DNA of 38,046 nucleotides from Planctomycetota bacterium. GTDB taxonomy: Bacteria; Planctomycetota; Planctomycetia; Pirellulales; UBA1268. A program made the position numbers and the translations under genes. Position 1 is the stretch's first letter. Every line of letters starts with the position of its first letter. Positions 25,451 through 33,939 of the stretch are shown here, piece after piece. The notes under the pieces are model-generated. The model was not told the DNA's origin, did not search any database, and saw only the letters and a list, made by a program, of their open reading frames with translations. The stretch spans positions 1 to 38,046 of the forward strand of contig VGYR01000004.1 in assembly GCA_016872925.1 (NCBI GenBank), read 5' to 3'.

Positions 25451-26778
25451 CCCGGATCGGTGTCCGAATCACCGTCGTCGCCGGGCGCCGAACCCACCGG
25501 CACAGCCGGCTGAGGCCCGCCGCCGGCCTTCGGGCCGTCGCTGCTCCCTTTGTCCTTGTCGGCCCCCGCCTTGTCGTCGACCCGCACGAGCAGCATCTGC
25601 TCGACCTTGCCGCCGTCGCGGTGCACGAGGATCGTCGTCTGCTGCTGCGTGAGGTTCGAAAGCCCGGCCTCGTAGACCGGCGTCTTCTTGTCGCCGATCG
25701 TCCAGGCCGCCCGCTGCGACTTCTTGTCGACCTTGCCGGTGACGTTCATCGTCGAGTCGCTGACGGCGTCGTAGTAGGTGCCGCGCAGCAGGCCCGTCTT
25801 GTCGATCGCCAGGCTCAAAAACGTGCTCGGGTTCGTCTCCTCCGAGCGGGCCAGCGCGAACACGCCGAGCGGCCGCCACTGGTCGTCCGGGGCGATCTTC
25901 ACGTCGGCTCCGCCCTGGGATGCGATCGTTGCCGCCTGCTGGGCATACTCCTCGGCGGTGCCGACCCGTTCCCCTTGCACATAGACGCCGTCGTCCTGGT
26001 AGCAGACGTTCGTGCCGTAGTTGTAGGCCACGGGCGCCGCGCCGTATCCGCCCCAGCCGGCGAGTTCGCCCCAGGCGAGGCCCATCATCAGGCCGGCGCC
26101 CATGCCCCAGCCCCAGCCGCCCCACCAGCCGCCCGGCCACCAGGCATTGAAGTGGTTGCCGTACCAGCCTCGGCCGCCGTACCAGCCGCCGCGATAGAAG
26201 TTGTTGCGGATCGAGCCAGCCCGCTCGGAGAGCGCACCGGACGAAAACGCCCGCACGCCGCCGCCGCCGAGCACATCGCGACCCACGCCCTGGCCGGCGA
26301 TCCGCTGAAAGTCGGCCTTCGACAGCTGGCCGGCACCACCGGCGAACCGGCCGGTGCCGAGATCGCGGCCCGCGCCGCCGTCCAGCCGCCCCCCGCCGTC
26401 GAGCGGTCGTCCGCCGTCCAGGCGTCCCCCGTCGATCCGGCCGCCGTCATCGATGCGGCCGCCCTCGATTCTGCCGCCGTCGATCCGTCCCGCGTCGATC
26501 CGTCCCCCGCCGAAATCGTCGCCTCGGAAGCCGCCCCCGAAGTCGCGGGCACCACCGCCGAAGTCGCGACCGCCGCCACCGAAATCCCGTCCGCCCCCTC
26601 CGAAGTCGCGACCACCGCCCCCGAAGCCGCCTCCACCACCTCCATGAAAGCCGCCGCCACCATGCCCGCCGCCGCCGCCATGGGCCCACGCCACCGTGGG
26701 TGCCGCCAGTTGGCAGACGAGGGCTGCGGCCGTGAGCATCACGCCGAGGCGACCACCGGCACGCGTCGAGAACTGCAT
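25447..26778 (-). CDS. Secreted glycine-rich protein
   Basis: A 443-residue protein with a signal peptide ending in PTVAWA. Residues about 34-150 are low-complexity: poly-Gly with His, a GGGGRDF series, then RIDGGRIEGG-type repeats alternating Arg, Ile/Leu, Asp and Gly. A Trp/Gly-rich stretch (FNAWWPGGWWGGWGWGMGAGLMMGLAWGELAGWGGYG) follows. The C-terminal ~200 residues are ordinary sequence (DDGVYVQGERVGTAEEYAQQA onward) and form a probable beta-rich domain, ending in an acidic tail. Such proteins are frequent in planctomycetes; function unknown, possibly envelope-associated. GGAG lies 8 bases before the ATG at 26778. It is second in an operon after the DUF4440 gene. Confidence 0.8.
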   Translation of the reverse strand: MQFSTRAGGRLGVMLTAAALVCQLAAPTVAWAHGGGGGHGGGGFHGGGGGGFGGGGRDFGGGGRDFGGGGRDFGGGARDFGGGFRGDDFGGGRIDAGRIDGGRIEGGRIDDGGRIDGGRLDGGRPLDGGGRLDGGAGRDLGTGRFAGGAGQLSKADFQRIAGQGVGRDVLGGGGVRAFSSGALSERAGSIRNNFYRGGWYGGRGWYGNHFNAWWPGGWWGGWGWGMGAGLMMGLAWGELAGWGGYGAAPVAYNYGTNVCYQDDGVYVQGERVGTAEEYAQQAATIASQGGADVKIAPDDQWRPLGVFALARSEETNPSTFLSLAIDKTGLLRGTYYDAVSDSTMNVTGKVDKKSQRAAWTIGDKKTPVYEAGLSNLTQQQTTILVHRDGGKVEQMLLVRVDDKAGADKDKGSSDGPKAGGGPQPAVPVGSAPGDDGDSDTDPG

Positions 26779-26837
26779 GGAAGACTCTCCAGGAAGGGAG
26801 CGCAAGGGATCGGAAGGCAGCGACGATCCGCCGTCGC

Positions 26838-27755
26838 TCACCGGACTTTCTTGAACGTCAGCGGCTCGGCATCTGGAAGTCCCACGCCGTCGATCGTCCG
26901 CTCGATCATGTGGGTCGTCACCTTGCCATCGCCGGCAGGTGAAATCACCTGCACCCACGAGGCGTCGCGCCCCCGCACGGCATCGGACGGCGTGCCCGAC
27001 ATGACCTTCTCGAACGACGTGCCGTCGAACTCGAAGTAGCCATCGGCCCGGGCTCCCGTCGAGTCGAACACCCAGGCCCGGATCAGCCCGGCGTCGCGGT
27101 CGGCGTGGATCACTTCGAGGGCCTCGATGCCGTCGGGAAGCAGCGGGGCCTTGCCGGGCTTCGGCGTGATCTTCGTGCGACCCACGATCGCGTAGCCACC
27201 GAGAGACTTTTCGTACGTGATCTGGATCGTCGCCCGATCGGCAACCTCCGCCTGCCAGGTTCCAATGATCCATTCGAGATCGTCGAGCGCCGCCAGGTGG
27301 GCCGGCGTGACCCGCGACTCGGCCAGCCGCCACGTCGAACCCTCCTTGACCCGCAGGGCCGTGAACGTCGACTCCGTCGGCTTCACGCCGGGCTTCTTCG
27401 TAAATCGCATCACGCCCGCCACACGGGCGATCGGTTCGGCGACCAGGTCGACCTCCCTGAGCTCGATGGCGAGCGTCGCCTCGGGGCACCGCTCCCGCCA
27501 CAGCTTGAGGGAATCGACGATCGTCGCCCGCCCTGCCAGTCGCGTGCCCCCCTCGACCAGCTCCGCGTTCGCGGTCCACTGGTCCGCAAGCGCGGCGTAG
27601 TCGCGCTTGTTGAAGGCCTCGGCGTACGCGGCCGACGCCTTCTTCAGTTCGTCGACCGTCGCGTTGGCGACCGTGTCACCGCGGCCGGAGGCCGCAGCCA
27701 GCACGACCACGAGCCCGACAGCCATCGAACACCAGTACGACCTCACGCTGACCAT
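26838..27755 (-). CDS. Secreted SnoaL/DUF4440-like protein
   Basis: A 305-residue exported protein with signal peptide (SMAVGLVVVLAAASGRG). Residues about 30-155 form a SnoaL-like/DUF4440 (NTF2-fold) domain of the SgcJ/EcaC type: LKKASAAYAEAFNKRDYAALADQWTANAELVEGG and later WRLAESRV. The second half (about 160-305, LEWIIGTWQAEVADRATIQITYEKSLGGYAIVGR) resembles lipocalin-like DUF1579-type domains that bind small molecules. Whether it binds or converts a ligand is unknown. The ATG at 27755 follows GAGGAGGA at optimal distance, which settles the start. It leads the three-gene operon with the glycine-rich and cyclase genes (59-bp gap). Confidence 0.82.
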   Translation of the reverse strand: MVSVRSYWCSMAVGLVVVLAAASGRGDTVANATVDELKKASAAYAEAFNKRDYAALADQWTANAELVEGGTRLAGRATIVDSLKLWRERCPEATLAIELREVDLVAEPIARVAGVMRFTKKPGVKPTESTFTALRVKEGSTWRLAESRVTPAHLAALDDLEWIIGTWQAEVADRATIQITYEKSLGGYAIVGRTKITPKPGKAPLLPDGIEALEVIHADRDAGLIRAWVFDSTGARADGYFEFDGTSFEKVMSGTPSDAVRGRDASWVQVISPAGDGKVTTHMIERTIDGVGLPDAEPLTFKKVR

Positions 27756-28176
27756 CGCGTCCTCCTCGCACGGGACTGCCCGACCACGCCTAAGCGGCCG
27801 ATTTCCAACCGAGTGTAGCGAAGCGCTGCCGAGGCTGCATCCATCGGGCGCGCCGTCGAAGCCCGACGTCCGTCGAGCCGCCGGGTGCATCCGAGACCGG
27901 TGTCTGCTCACAAGGACACGTCCATCCGAGGCGACGCCGCCTTGATGGTGCCGCGCAGCCAGATCCCGGCCGAGCCGACCCGCCGGCCGCGGAGTGTATC
28001 CCGCACTGCGACGCGCGGCTGGGTCGGCCAGCGTGGCCGACGGGCCCGTTGGCGAACGAAAAGTTCTGTCGTGCCGGTCGCGCCGCCCGCAGCGACCGCG
28101 CTCCCCGCCCTGAAGGCCACGACGGCCGCCTGCCGATTCTCGTGCGGGCCGGTTCCTCACGTTTCCACCACCACCC
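27756..28176. other. Intergenic region between divergent genes
   Basis: I find no gene in these 421 bases. A minus-strand TACACT at 27812-27817 could be a -10 box for the DUF4440 operon, but its -35 partner is poor. The rest is GC-rich with no strong repeat or hairpin. Confidence 0.4.
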
Positions 28177-28401
28177 ATGCGCACCCTCGTGATCTCGGCC
28201 GTCGCCGCGGCCGCGCTCGTGCCCGTTTCCCCGGTCGACGCCGCCGGCACCGGCTTCGACCCCCGGATCATCACGTTCGGCGAAACCCGGCAGCAGATCC
28301 AGAGCACCCCGATGCTGGAGAGGCCCTACCGGCCGCTCCACGTGTACGGCAACACGGCCCGCCGCCGCCACAGCCGCGGAGCCGTCAAGGCGGCGAAATG
28401 A
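28177..28401 (+). CDS. Small secreted protein of unknown function
   Basis: A 74-residue protein with a signal peptide (VISAVAAAALVPVSPVDAAG) and a mature part of about 50 residues, including PRIITFGETRQQIQSTPMLE and RPYRPLHVYGNTARRRH, then a basic tail. Small secreted proteins of this build (Arg/Tyr-rich, YGNT-RRRH near the end) recur in planctomycetes as far as I recall, without known function. Start ATG at 28177; no clear ribosome site. It is convergent with the SprT-like gene. Confidence 0.65.
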   Translation: MRTLVISAVAAAALVPVSPVDAAGTGFDPRIITFGETRQQIQSTPMLERPYRPLHVYGNTARRRHSRGAVKAAK

Positions 28402-28428
28402 GCGGCTGATTCCGCGGGATTCGTCCGG

Positions 28429-29076
28429 TCAGGGCGGGGCCGCAAGCGGCTCGACGAGCAGCAGCCCGTGGACGCGATATTCCCGGCCGGTGCCCGCCTC
28501 GAAGCACCGCCGCCTCGTCCGCACCGGGCGACCGGCGCGAAATGCGTGACCGCCGTCGATCCGAAACCAGGCCCCATCCGCGAGATCCTCCACCCGCACG
28601 CGGTCGTCACGGCGTTGGTCATACCGCGCGAGGGCCAGGAGCAGCCCGCGGTCGCTGCACGTGGCGGCCGCGGGGCGCGCCAGGGAGCGGAGCACCGCCA
28701 CCGCCAGGCCCTCCGGAAACACCCTTGCGTCGACGAGCGGGGCCAGCAGCGCTGAGAACTCCGTCCGCCATTCGGGACCGTGCGGCCGCAGCCGCCGCCG
28801 CCGTCCCGCATGCCGCTCCCACGTCGTGGCATGCGCCACCTCGTGCAGCAGCGTGGTGAGGAAGGCCCAGGGATTCAGATCGGCGTTGATCGTGACCCGG
28901 TGGGCCCGCGCCGGCGGCCGCGGGGGACGATGGTCGCCGAGCTTCGTGCGCCGCGGCCGCACGACCACGACGTCGAGCTGCAGCCGGCTCACGGCCCGGG
29001 CCACATGGTCGACGGCCGCCACCGGCAGGTGCGGCCGCACGATCTCCAGCACCGCTCCGGGCATGGCCGCCGTCAT
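28429..29076 (-). CDS. SprT-like zinc metalloprotease-fold protein
   Basis: A 215-residue protein with HEVAH at 78-82 in the context INADLNPWAFLTTLLHEVAHATTWE and a further His in RPHGPEWRTEF (about 99-105), the arrangement of SprT-like proteins (HEXXH plus a later ligand). The first 60 residues contain an amphipathic segment and VVVVRPRRTKLGDHR. The C-terminal ~70 residues (RVEDLADGAWFRI...EYRVHGLLLVEPLAAPP) form a small beta-domain rather than the usual zinc ribbon. No signal peptide, so probably cytoplasmic. Its ATG overlaps the TGA of the emfourin-like/DUF1353 gene by 4 bp (ATGA), so the two are translated together. Confidence 0.8.
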   Translation of the reverse strand: MTAAMPGAVLEIVRPHLPVAAVDHVARAVSRLQLDVVVVRPRRTKLGDHRPPRPPARAHRVTINADLNPWAFLTTLLHEVAHATTWERHAGRRRRLRPHGPEWRTEFSALLAPLVDARVFPEGLAVAVLRSLARPAAATCSDRGLLLALARYDQRRDDRVRVEDLADGAWFRIDGGHAFRAGRPVRTRRRCFEAGTGREYRVHGLLLVEPLAAPP

Positions 29077-29948
29077 CGGCCGACCCCCGGGATCACGAGC
29101 GTGGGCACGGCGGCCGCGGACACCGCATGCTCCGTGAAATACGCCTCCACCGCCCGCACGTCGGCCGGCGACGGCGGAGCAGGCGTCTCGTCGCGCACCA
29201 CCCGCTCCACCTGCGGCTGCCCGCCCACGACCGTCCGCCGCTCCTCCACCCGCCAGCGGGGCCCGAAGTGGTACACGGCGTAGTACATCGTGGTGGCCTG
29301 CACCGCCCCGACGCCGCCGCACCGACAGGCGTCGTGAAACATCCGGTGGACGTCCGGCCACGGCCGGTCGCGGTCGACGCAGGCCACGTCGTGCACCACC
29401 GACGCGTTGCGGAACCTCCCCTCGAAGGGTCCGCCGATCAGCGACCAGAACGCCCTCGGGATGCTCGCGCCGTTGACGACCGACGCCGCCGGGGCATCCC
29501 AGCGGACGCCCCGCGGATCGACGTAGGCAAAGGGGTCCACGAGCGTCATGTCGCGGCCGTTGGCATCCCACTTCGCGACCACGTCGCCGACGAACCGTCC
29601 CCAGCCGGCGGCCTCGCCGCCGTGCTCGGCGGCATCGGGCACGACGAACGTGAGCGGCTGGGGGGTGGATCGCTTCACCAACTCCGCCACGAGCGGCCGG
29701 GCAGGATCCGGAAGCGACGCGTCGTCGCACGACACGCGAACGAACGCCTCGGCCCGCTCGATCGCCAGGTCGTACTGCCGCCGGTCGCGGCCGGCGGCCG
29801 CGAACCGCTCGAACGACGCCACCAGGCCGCTGGCCAGCACGAGTGCCTCGAGCGCCGCCCGCTCGGCAGCCGCGACCGCGAGCGTGTCGATGCGGCAGCC
29901 GCGGACCTGGCCCGCGAAGCCGCCGGAGAGCATGAAGGTGATCCACAT
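29073..29948 (-). CDS. Emfourin-like protease-inhibitor domain fused to DUF1353
   Basis: A 291-residue protein of two parts. Residues 1-95 resemble emfourin, the protealysin (M4 protease) inhibitor family: ITFMLSGGFAG, then IDTLAV, AALEALVLASGLVASFE, DRRQYDLAIERAE and a final SLPDPARPLVAELVKRS, the same order as in emfourins. Residues about 128-230 are DUF1353: VDPRGVRWDAPAASVVNGASIPRAFW, IGGPFEGRFRNASVVHDVAC and WPDVHRMFHDACRCGGV. DUF1353 has no known activity; its conserved Asp/His residues suggest a hydrolase or metal site. No signal peptide. The start (ATG 29948) begins the emfourin-like domain exactly. It overlaps and precedes the SprT-like gene, suggesting the inhibitor part regulates that or another metalloprotease. 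Family assignment is from memory of the patterns. Confidence 0.7.
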   Translation of the reverse strand: MWITFMLSGGFAGQVRGCRIDTLAVAAAERAALEALVLASGLVASFERFAAAGRDRRQYDLAIERAEAFVRVSCDDASLPDPARPLVAELVKRSTPQPLTFVVPDAAEHGGEAAGWGRFVGDVVAKWDANGRDMTLVDPFAYVDPRGVRWDAPAASVVNGASIPRAFWSLIGGPFEGRFRNASVVHDVACVDRDRPWPDVHRMFHDACRCGGVGAVQATTMYYAVYHFGPRWRVEERRTVVGGQPQVERVVRDETPAPPSPADVRAVEAYFTEHAVSAAAVPTLVIPGVGR

Positions 29949-29972
29949 GACTGCCTCGGACGCGTGCCCGGC

Positions 29973-29980
29973 ATTATGAT
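29973..29980. promoter_or_regulatory. Overlapping divergent -10 boxes
   Basis: In the 69-bp gap between the emfourin-like gene and the sulfatase, attatgat contains TATGAT for the plus strand (29975-29980) and, read on the other strand, CATAAT (29973-29978). Both fit a -10 box, so the two genes may share one bidirectional promoter. The -35 boxes are weak. Confidence 0.35.
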
Positions 29981-30017
29981 GCGGCCGAGCGAAATCGACA
30001 CGCGGGAGGGAATTCGG

Positions 30018-31631
30018 ATGCTGCATCGCTCGCTGCCGGCCGTGTTGCCCGTGTTGCTGTGGATGACGGCGTCCGCGTGCGCCGCCACCGACGCCCCGCG
30101 GTGGAACGTTCTCCTGCTGTTCGCCGACGATTGGGGGCGCTACGCGTCGTGCTACCGCGGCATCGACGGCCGCCCCGGTCTCAACGACGTCGTCTCCACG
30201 CCGGCGCTCGACCGACTGGCCCGGGAGGGGGTGCTGTTCCGGAACGCCTTCGTGAGCGCCCCGTCGTGCACGCCGTGCCGCTCGGCACTGCTCTCGGGAA
30301 GGCACTTCTTTCAGTGCGGCCGCGGAGCGATTCTCCGCAACGCGGTCTGGGACGCCGGCATTCCCTCGTTTCCGCTGCTGCTCGAGCAGGCGGGCTACCG
30401 GATCGGCAAGTCGTACAAGGTCTGGGGTCCCGGCACGCCCCCCGACGCCCCGATCGGGGGCCAGCGGCGGGCCTTCGAGCAGGCGGGGCGGCTGCCGAAC
30501 GACTTTTCGGAACATGCGACCCGGATGCTCGCCGAGGGGCACGACATCGCCGCCGCCCGCGCCGCCGTCGTGGCGCAGATCCGCGACAACTTCCGCGCCT
30601 TCCTCGACTCCGCCGGCGGCGGGCCCTGGCTGTTCGTCTGCGGTCCCACCACCACCCATCGCGGCTGGGTCAAGGGTTCCGGCCAAACTCTCTGGGGGAT
30701 CGATCCGGCCACGCTTCGTGGGCGGATGCCGGCATTCCTCCCCGACGTGCCCGAGGTCCGCGAGGACGTGGCCGACTATCTCGGCGAGGTGCAGGCGGTC
30801 GACGCCTACATGGCCGCGCTTCTCGCCGAACTGGAGGCGCGGGTCCTCCTCGACCGCACGCTCGTCGTGGCCAGCGGCGATCATGGCATGCCGGGGGTGC
30901 CGGCCGGCAAGTGCGAACTTCACGACCACGGCGTTGCGGTCGCCCTCCTGGCCCGGGTGCCCGGCGGCACGGCAGGCCGGATCGTCGACGACTTCGTGTC
31001 GCTGCCCGACCTGGCGCCCACGTGCCTCGAGATCGCCGGCGTGCCGCGACCAGCGGGCATGACGGCCCGAAGCCTACTGCCGCAGCTTGCGGCGGCCGGA
31101 AGCGGGCAGATCGATCCCGCGAGGACGTTCGTGATCACGGGGCGCGAGCGGCACGTCGACGTGGCCCGCGACAACAATCTCCCCTACCCGATGCGGGCGA
31201 TTCGCACCGCGACTCACCTCTACATCCGCAACCTGGCGCCCGACCGCCTGCCGCTGGGCAGGCCTGGCAGCGCCGCGGCCGGGGCCGCGGCCGACGCCCA
31301 GGTGCTCGAGCGCGATACCTTCGCCGCCTACCCGGACATGGACGCCGGGCCCACCAAGGCATGGCTGATCCGCCATCGCGACGAGCCCGAGTGGCGCTGG
31401 CTCTTCGACTACGCATTTGCCCCGCGGCCCGCCGAGGAACTCTACGACCTGCGGTCCGACCCCGACCAGGTGCGGAACGTCGCCGAGTCCCCTGAGCATG
31501 CGGTCATCCGCCGCGATCTCGCGGCCCGCCTCGACCGCGAGCTGCAGGAGGCAGGCGATCCACGGCTCACGGCCGAACCGGAGTTCGAGCGGCCGCCATT
31601 CACCGACGTCGAGGAGCGGAAGCGGCCCTGA
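30018..31631 (+). CDS. Sulfatase, type I (formylglycine-dependent), exported
   Basis: A 537-residue S1-family sulfatase that hydrolyses sulfate esters. The signal peptide ends near SACAATDA. The metal site begins with FADDWG (36-41). The activation motif is CTPCR at 84-88 (C-x-P-x-R); Cys84 must be oxidised to formylglycine by a separate enzyme not seen here. PTTTHRGW, ASGDHGMPG and KCELHDHG supply further metal and sulfate-binding residues, and EELYDLRSDPDQVRNVA is the common C-terminal motif. The ATG at 30018 has GGAGG 8 bases upstream. Likely acts on sulfated polysaccharides in the periplasm, in line with the glycosidases here; the substrate is not predictable. Confidence 0.93.
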   Translation: MLHRSLPAVLPVLLWMTASACAATDAPRWNVLLLFADDWGRYASCYRGIDGRPGLNDVVSTPALDRLAREGVLFRNAFVSAPSCTPCRSALLSGRHFFQCGRGAILRNAVWDAGIPSFPLLLEQAGYRIGKSYKVWGPGTPPDAPIGGQRRAFEQAGRLPNDFSEHATRMLAEGHDIAAARAAVVAQIRDNFRAFLDSAGGGPWLFVCGPTTTHRGWVKGSGQTLWGIDPATLRGRMPAFLPDVPEVREDVADYLGEVQAVDAYMAALLAELEARVLLDRTLVVASGDHGMPGVPAGKCELHDHGVAVALLARVPGGTAGRIVDDFVSLPDLAPTCLEIAGVPRPAGMTARSLLPQLAAAGSGQIDPARTFVITGRERHVDVARDNNLPYPMRAIRTATHLYIRNLAPDRLPLGRPGSAAAGAAADAQVLERDTFAAYPDMDAGPTKAWLIRHRDEPEWRWLFDYAFAPRPAEELYDLRSDPDQVRNVAESPEHAVIRRDLAARLDRELQEAGDPRLTAEPEFERPPFTDVEERKRP

Positions 31632-31738
31632 CGGTCGCGCCGTCCGTGAGGCGCAGGGTGGATTTGCGTCGCCCTGGCGGCCGATCATGCTGGGTCGGCC
31701 TGAACGCCCAGCGTTCACGGCCGGCTCGGGGCAGTGTG

Positions 31739-32758
31739 ATGCGAACCGCATTCGTCACCGGTGGCACCGGATTCATCGGCCGGCACCTGGTCGCCGCGCT
31801 CGTCGACCGCGGCGTCGAGGTCCGTTGTCTCGTCCGCTCGCCGGACCGCGCCGGCCACCTCCGCCGAGCCGGCATCCGCCTCGTGCCGGGATCGCTGGCC
31901 GACGTGCCCACCTGGGCCGATCACCTCGCCGGCTGCGACGCGGTGTTCAACGTCGGGGGCCTGGTGGCGGCCTGCCGGCGGGACGATCTCTTCGCCACCA
32001 ACGGCCGCGCGGTGGGGCAGCTCGCCGACGCCTGTGCGGCCGGCGACTCGCCCCCGACGCTGGTGCATCTGTCGTCGCTGGCGGCAGCCGGCCCGCCCCC
32101 CCCGGGCAAGGCCGTGCGCGACGAGGCAGACCCCTTCGTGCCGGTCTCCGACTACGGCGCCAGCAAGCGGCTCGGCGACGGCGAACTCCGCCGCCGCGCC
32201 GACCGGCTGGCGATCACGAGCATCCAGCCGGGCATCGTGTTCGGGCCGCACGACACCAACGTGCTCACGCTCTACAAGATGATCCACCGGCTGCGGCTGC
32301 ATCTGCCGATGGGCTTTCGCCCGGTGCCCGTGTCGCTGATCCACGTCGCCGACCTGGTGCCGCTGGTGCTGGCGGCGGCCGACCGGGGCGAGCGGATGAC
32401 GCCCTCCGCCGGAGACGAGCACCCGTCGAGCGGCGTCTATCACGCCTGCGACGATCGCGAGCACCCGAGCTACGGGGAGTTTGGCCGGCGGATCGGCCGC
32501 GCGCTGGACAGGAGCGTGGTGGTGCTCCCGGTGGCCACTCCCGTGGCCTGGCCGATCGTCGCGATCTCGTCGGCCTGCGCGAACCTCCTCGGCCGGCCGA
32601 GCATGGTCTCCCCCGACAAGCTCCGCGAGGCCACCGCCACCACCTGGGCCGCTTCGGCCGCCAAGGCCCGGCGGCAGCTCGCCTTCGCGCCGGCCGGGAG
32701 CATCGACCAGCGCCTCCGCGAGACGGGCGACTGGTTCCAGGCCGCGGGACGGCTGTAG
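31739..32758 (+). CDS. NAD-dependent epimerase/dehydratase family protein
   Basis: A 339-residue extended short-chain dehydrogenase. The Rossmann motif TGGTGFIGRHL is at the N-terminus, followed by the acidic/basic cofactor end (VRCLVRSPDR), NVGGLVAACRRDDLF, the catalytic Ser region (LVHLSSLAA) and YGASK with the Tyr/Lys pair, then IQPGIVFGPHD. It resembles dihydroflavonol-reductase-like or sterol-dehydrogenase-like members; the substrate is unknown. The ATG at 31739 directly begins the Rossmann strand; the frame continues to 31646. It is 107 bp after the sulfatase gene and 41 bp before the next gene, so it may share their mRNA. Confidence 0.88.
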   Translation: MRTAFVTGGTGFIGRHLVAALVDRGVEVRCLVRSPDRAGHLRRAGIRLVPGSLADVPTWADHLAGCDAVFNVGGLVAACRRDDLFATNGRAVGQLADACAAGDSPPTLVHLSSLAAAGPPPPGKAVRDEADPFVPVSDYGASKRLGDGELRRRADRLAITSIQPGIVFGPHDTNVLTLYKMIHRLRLHLPMGFRPVPVSLIHVADLVPLVLAAADRGERMTPSAGDEHPSSGVYHACDDREHPSYGEFGRRIGRALDRSVVVLPVATPVAWPIVAISSACANLLGRPSMVSPDKLREATATTWAASAAKARRQLAFAPAGSIDQRLRETGDWFQAAGRL

Positions 32759-32799
32759 TCTTTTGCGACCAGCCTGCCTCCGCCGGGAAAGGATCCGCC

Positions 32800-33912
32800 A
32801 TGCCCGACTCCGCCCCACGTCCTCAGGCGCTGTCCCGCCGTCGCTTTGCGGCGGGGATCGCCTCGGTGGCCGCAGCCGCTGCGGCCTCTCCCGTCGGCGC
32901 CCGCGTTCGTCGGCTCGATGCCCATGAAACGATCATCGGCACGGGTGATCATCGCTACCGCACGATCCACAATTTCCCGCAGCTGCCCGACCGCTTCACC
33001 TGGCAGACCACCCACGGCGTGGCGCTCGACGAGGCGGGCAACCTGTACGTGATCCACGAAGGCAAGGCCGACCAGAAGGATCACCCGGCGATCTTCGTGT
33101 TCGATCCCGAGGGGCGGTTTCTCCGCGCCTTCGGCAGCGAGTTCCAGGGGGGCGGCCACGGCATCGAGGTCCGCACGGAGGGAAGCGAGGAGTTCCTCTA
33201 CGTCTGCGGCTACCAGGGGGTGAAGTGCCTCGCGAAGCTCACGCCGACCGGAGAGGTGGTCTGGTACCGCAAGGCGCCGATGGAGGCGGGCTGCTACGCC
33301 GCCGGGGAAGACGTCTCCACGAAGCCGACGTGGACCCGCCAGGGCTTCCTGCCGACCAACTTCGCCTTCCTCGACGACGGCGGCTTCCTGCTCGCCGACG
33401 GCTACGGCACGTTCCGCATCCACCGCTACGACAAGGACGCGAAGTGGCTCTCCTCGTTCGGCGGCCCCGGCGCGGGTGACGGCACCTTCGACACGCCCCA
33501 CGGCATCTGGATCGACCGGCGGCCTGCGGCCGACGGCAGCCCCCGCGAGCCGACGGTGATGATCTGTGATCGGGCCCACGACACGCTGCAGCGGCTGGGC
33601 CTCGACGGCACCCACCGGGAGACACTCACCGGCTTCGGCCTGCCAGCCAACCTCGACACGCTCGGCGGCCTGATGCTGGTGCCCGAACTCAAGGCCTGCG
33701 TCACGCTCCTCGGCCCGGACGACAAGCCGGTCGTGCAGTTGGGGCGGGCCGTCGAGCGGCTCAACGAGATCAAGAACCTGCGGACTCAGCCCGACCAGTG
33801 GCTCGACGGCCAGTTCGTCCATCCGCACGACGCCTGCTTCGCCCCCAACGGCGACATCTTCGTGGCCGAGTGGGTGGCCACGGGCCGAATCACCAAGCTC
33901 GTCCGCGTCTGA
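32800..33912 (+). CDS. Tat-exported NHL/six-bladed beta-propeller protein
   Basis: A 370-residue protein with a twin-arginine signal (SRRRFAAGIASVAAAAAA) and then NHL-type beta-propeller repeats: HGVALDEAGNLYVIHEG, AIFVFDPEGRFLRAFGSEFQGGGHGIEV, ECLAKLTPTGEVVW-like, FDTPHGIWIDRR and VHPHDACFAPNGDIFVAEW. The His residues at blade edges recall peptidyl-alpha-hydroxyglycine lyase-like propellers, though the activity is not established. The Tat signal implies export of a folded, perhaps metal-containing protein. AAGGA lies 8 bases upstream of the ATG. It is 27 bp before the oxidase gene. Confidence 0.85.
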   Translation: MPDSAPRPQALSRRRFAAGIASVAAAAAASPVGARVRRLDAHETIIGTGDHRYRTIHNFPQLPDRFTWQTTHGVALDEAGNLYVIHEGKADQKDHPAIFVFDPEGRFLRAFGSEFQGGGHGIEVRTEGSEEFLYVCGYQGVKCLAKLTPTGEVVWYRKAPMEAGCYAAGEDVSTKPTWTRQGFLPTNFAFLDDGGFLLADGYGTFRIHRYDKDAKWLSSFGGPGAGDGTFDTPHGIWIDRRPAADGSPREPTVMICDRAHDTLQRLGLDGTHRETLTGFGLPANLDTLGGLMLVPELKACVTLLGPDDKPVVQLGRAVERLNEIKNLRTQPDQWLDGQFVHPHDACFAPNGDIFVAEWVATGRITKLVRV

Positions 33913-33939
33913 CGCCAGTGCGAAGCCCGGAGTCCGGCG

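Noticed and set aside
26380-26640. Possible non-coding satellite DNA
   Set aside because: The repetition is in frame and encodes the RIDGG and GGGGRDF series of the glycine-rich protein.
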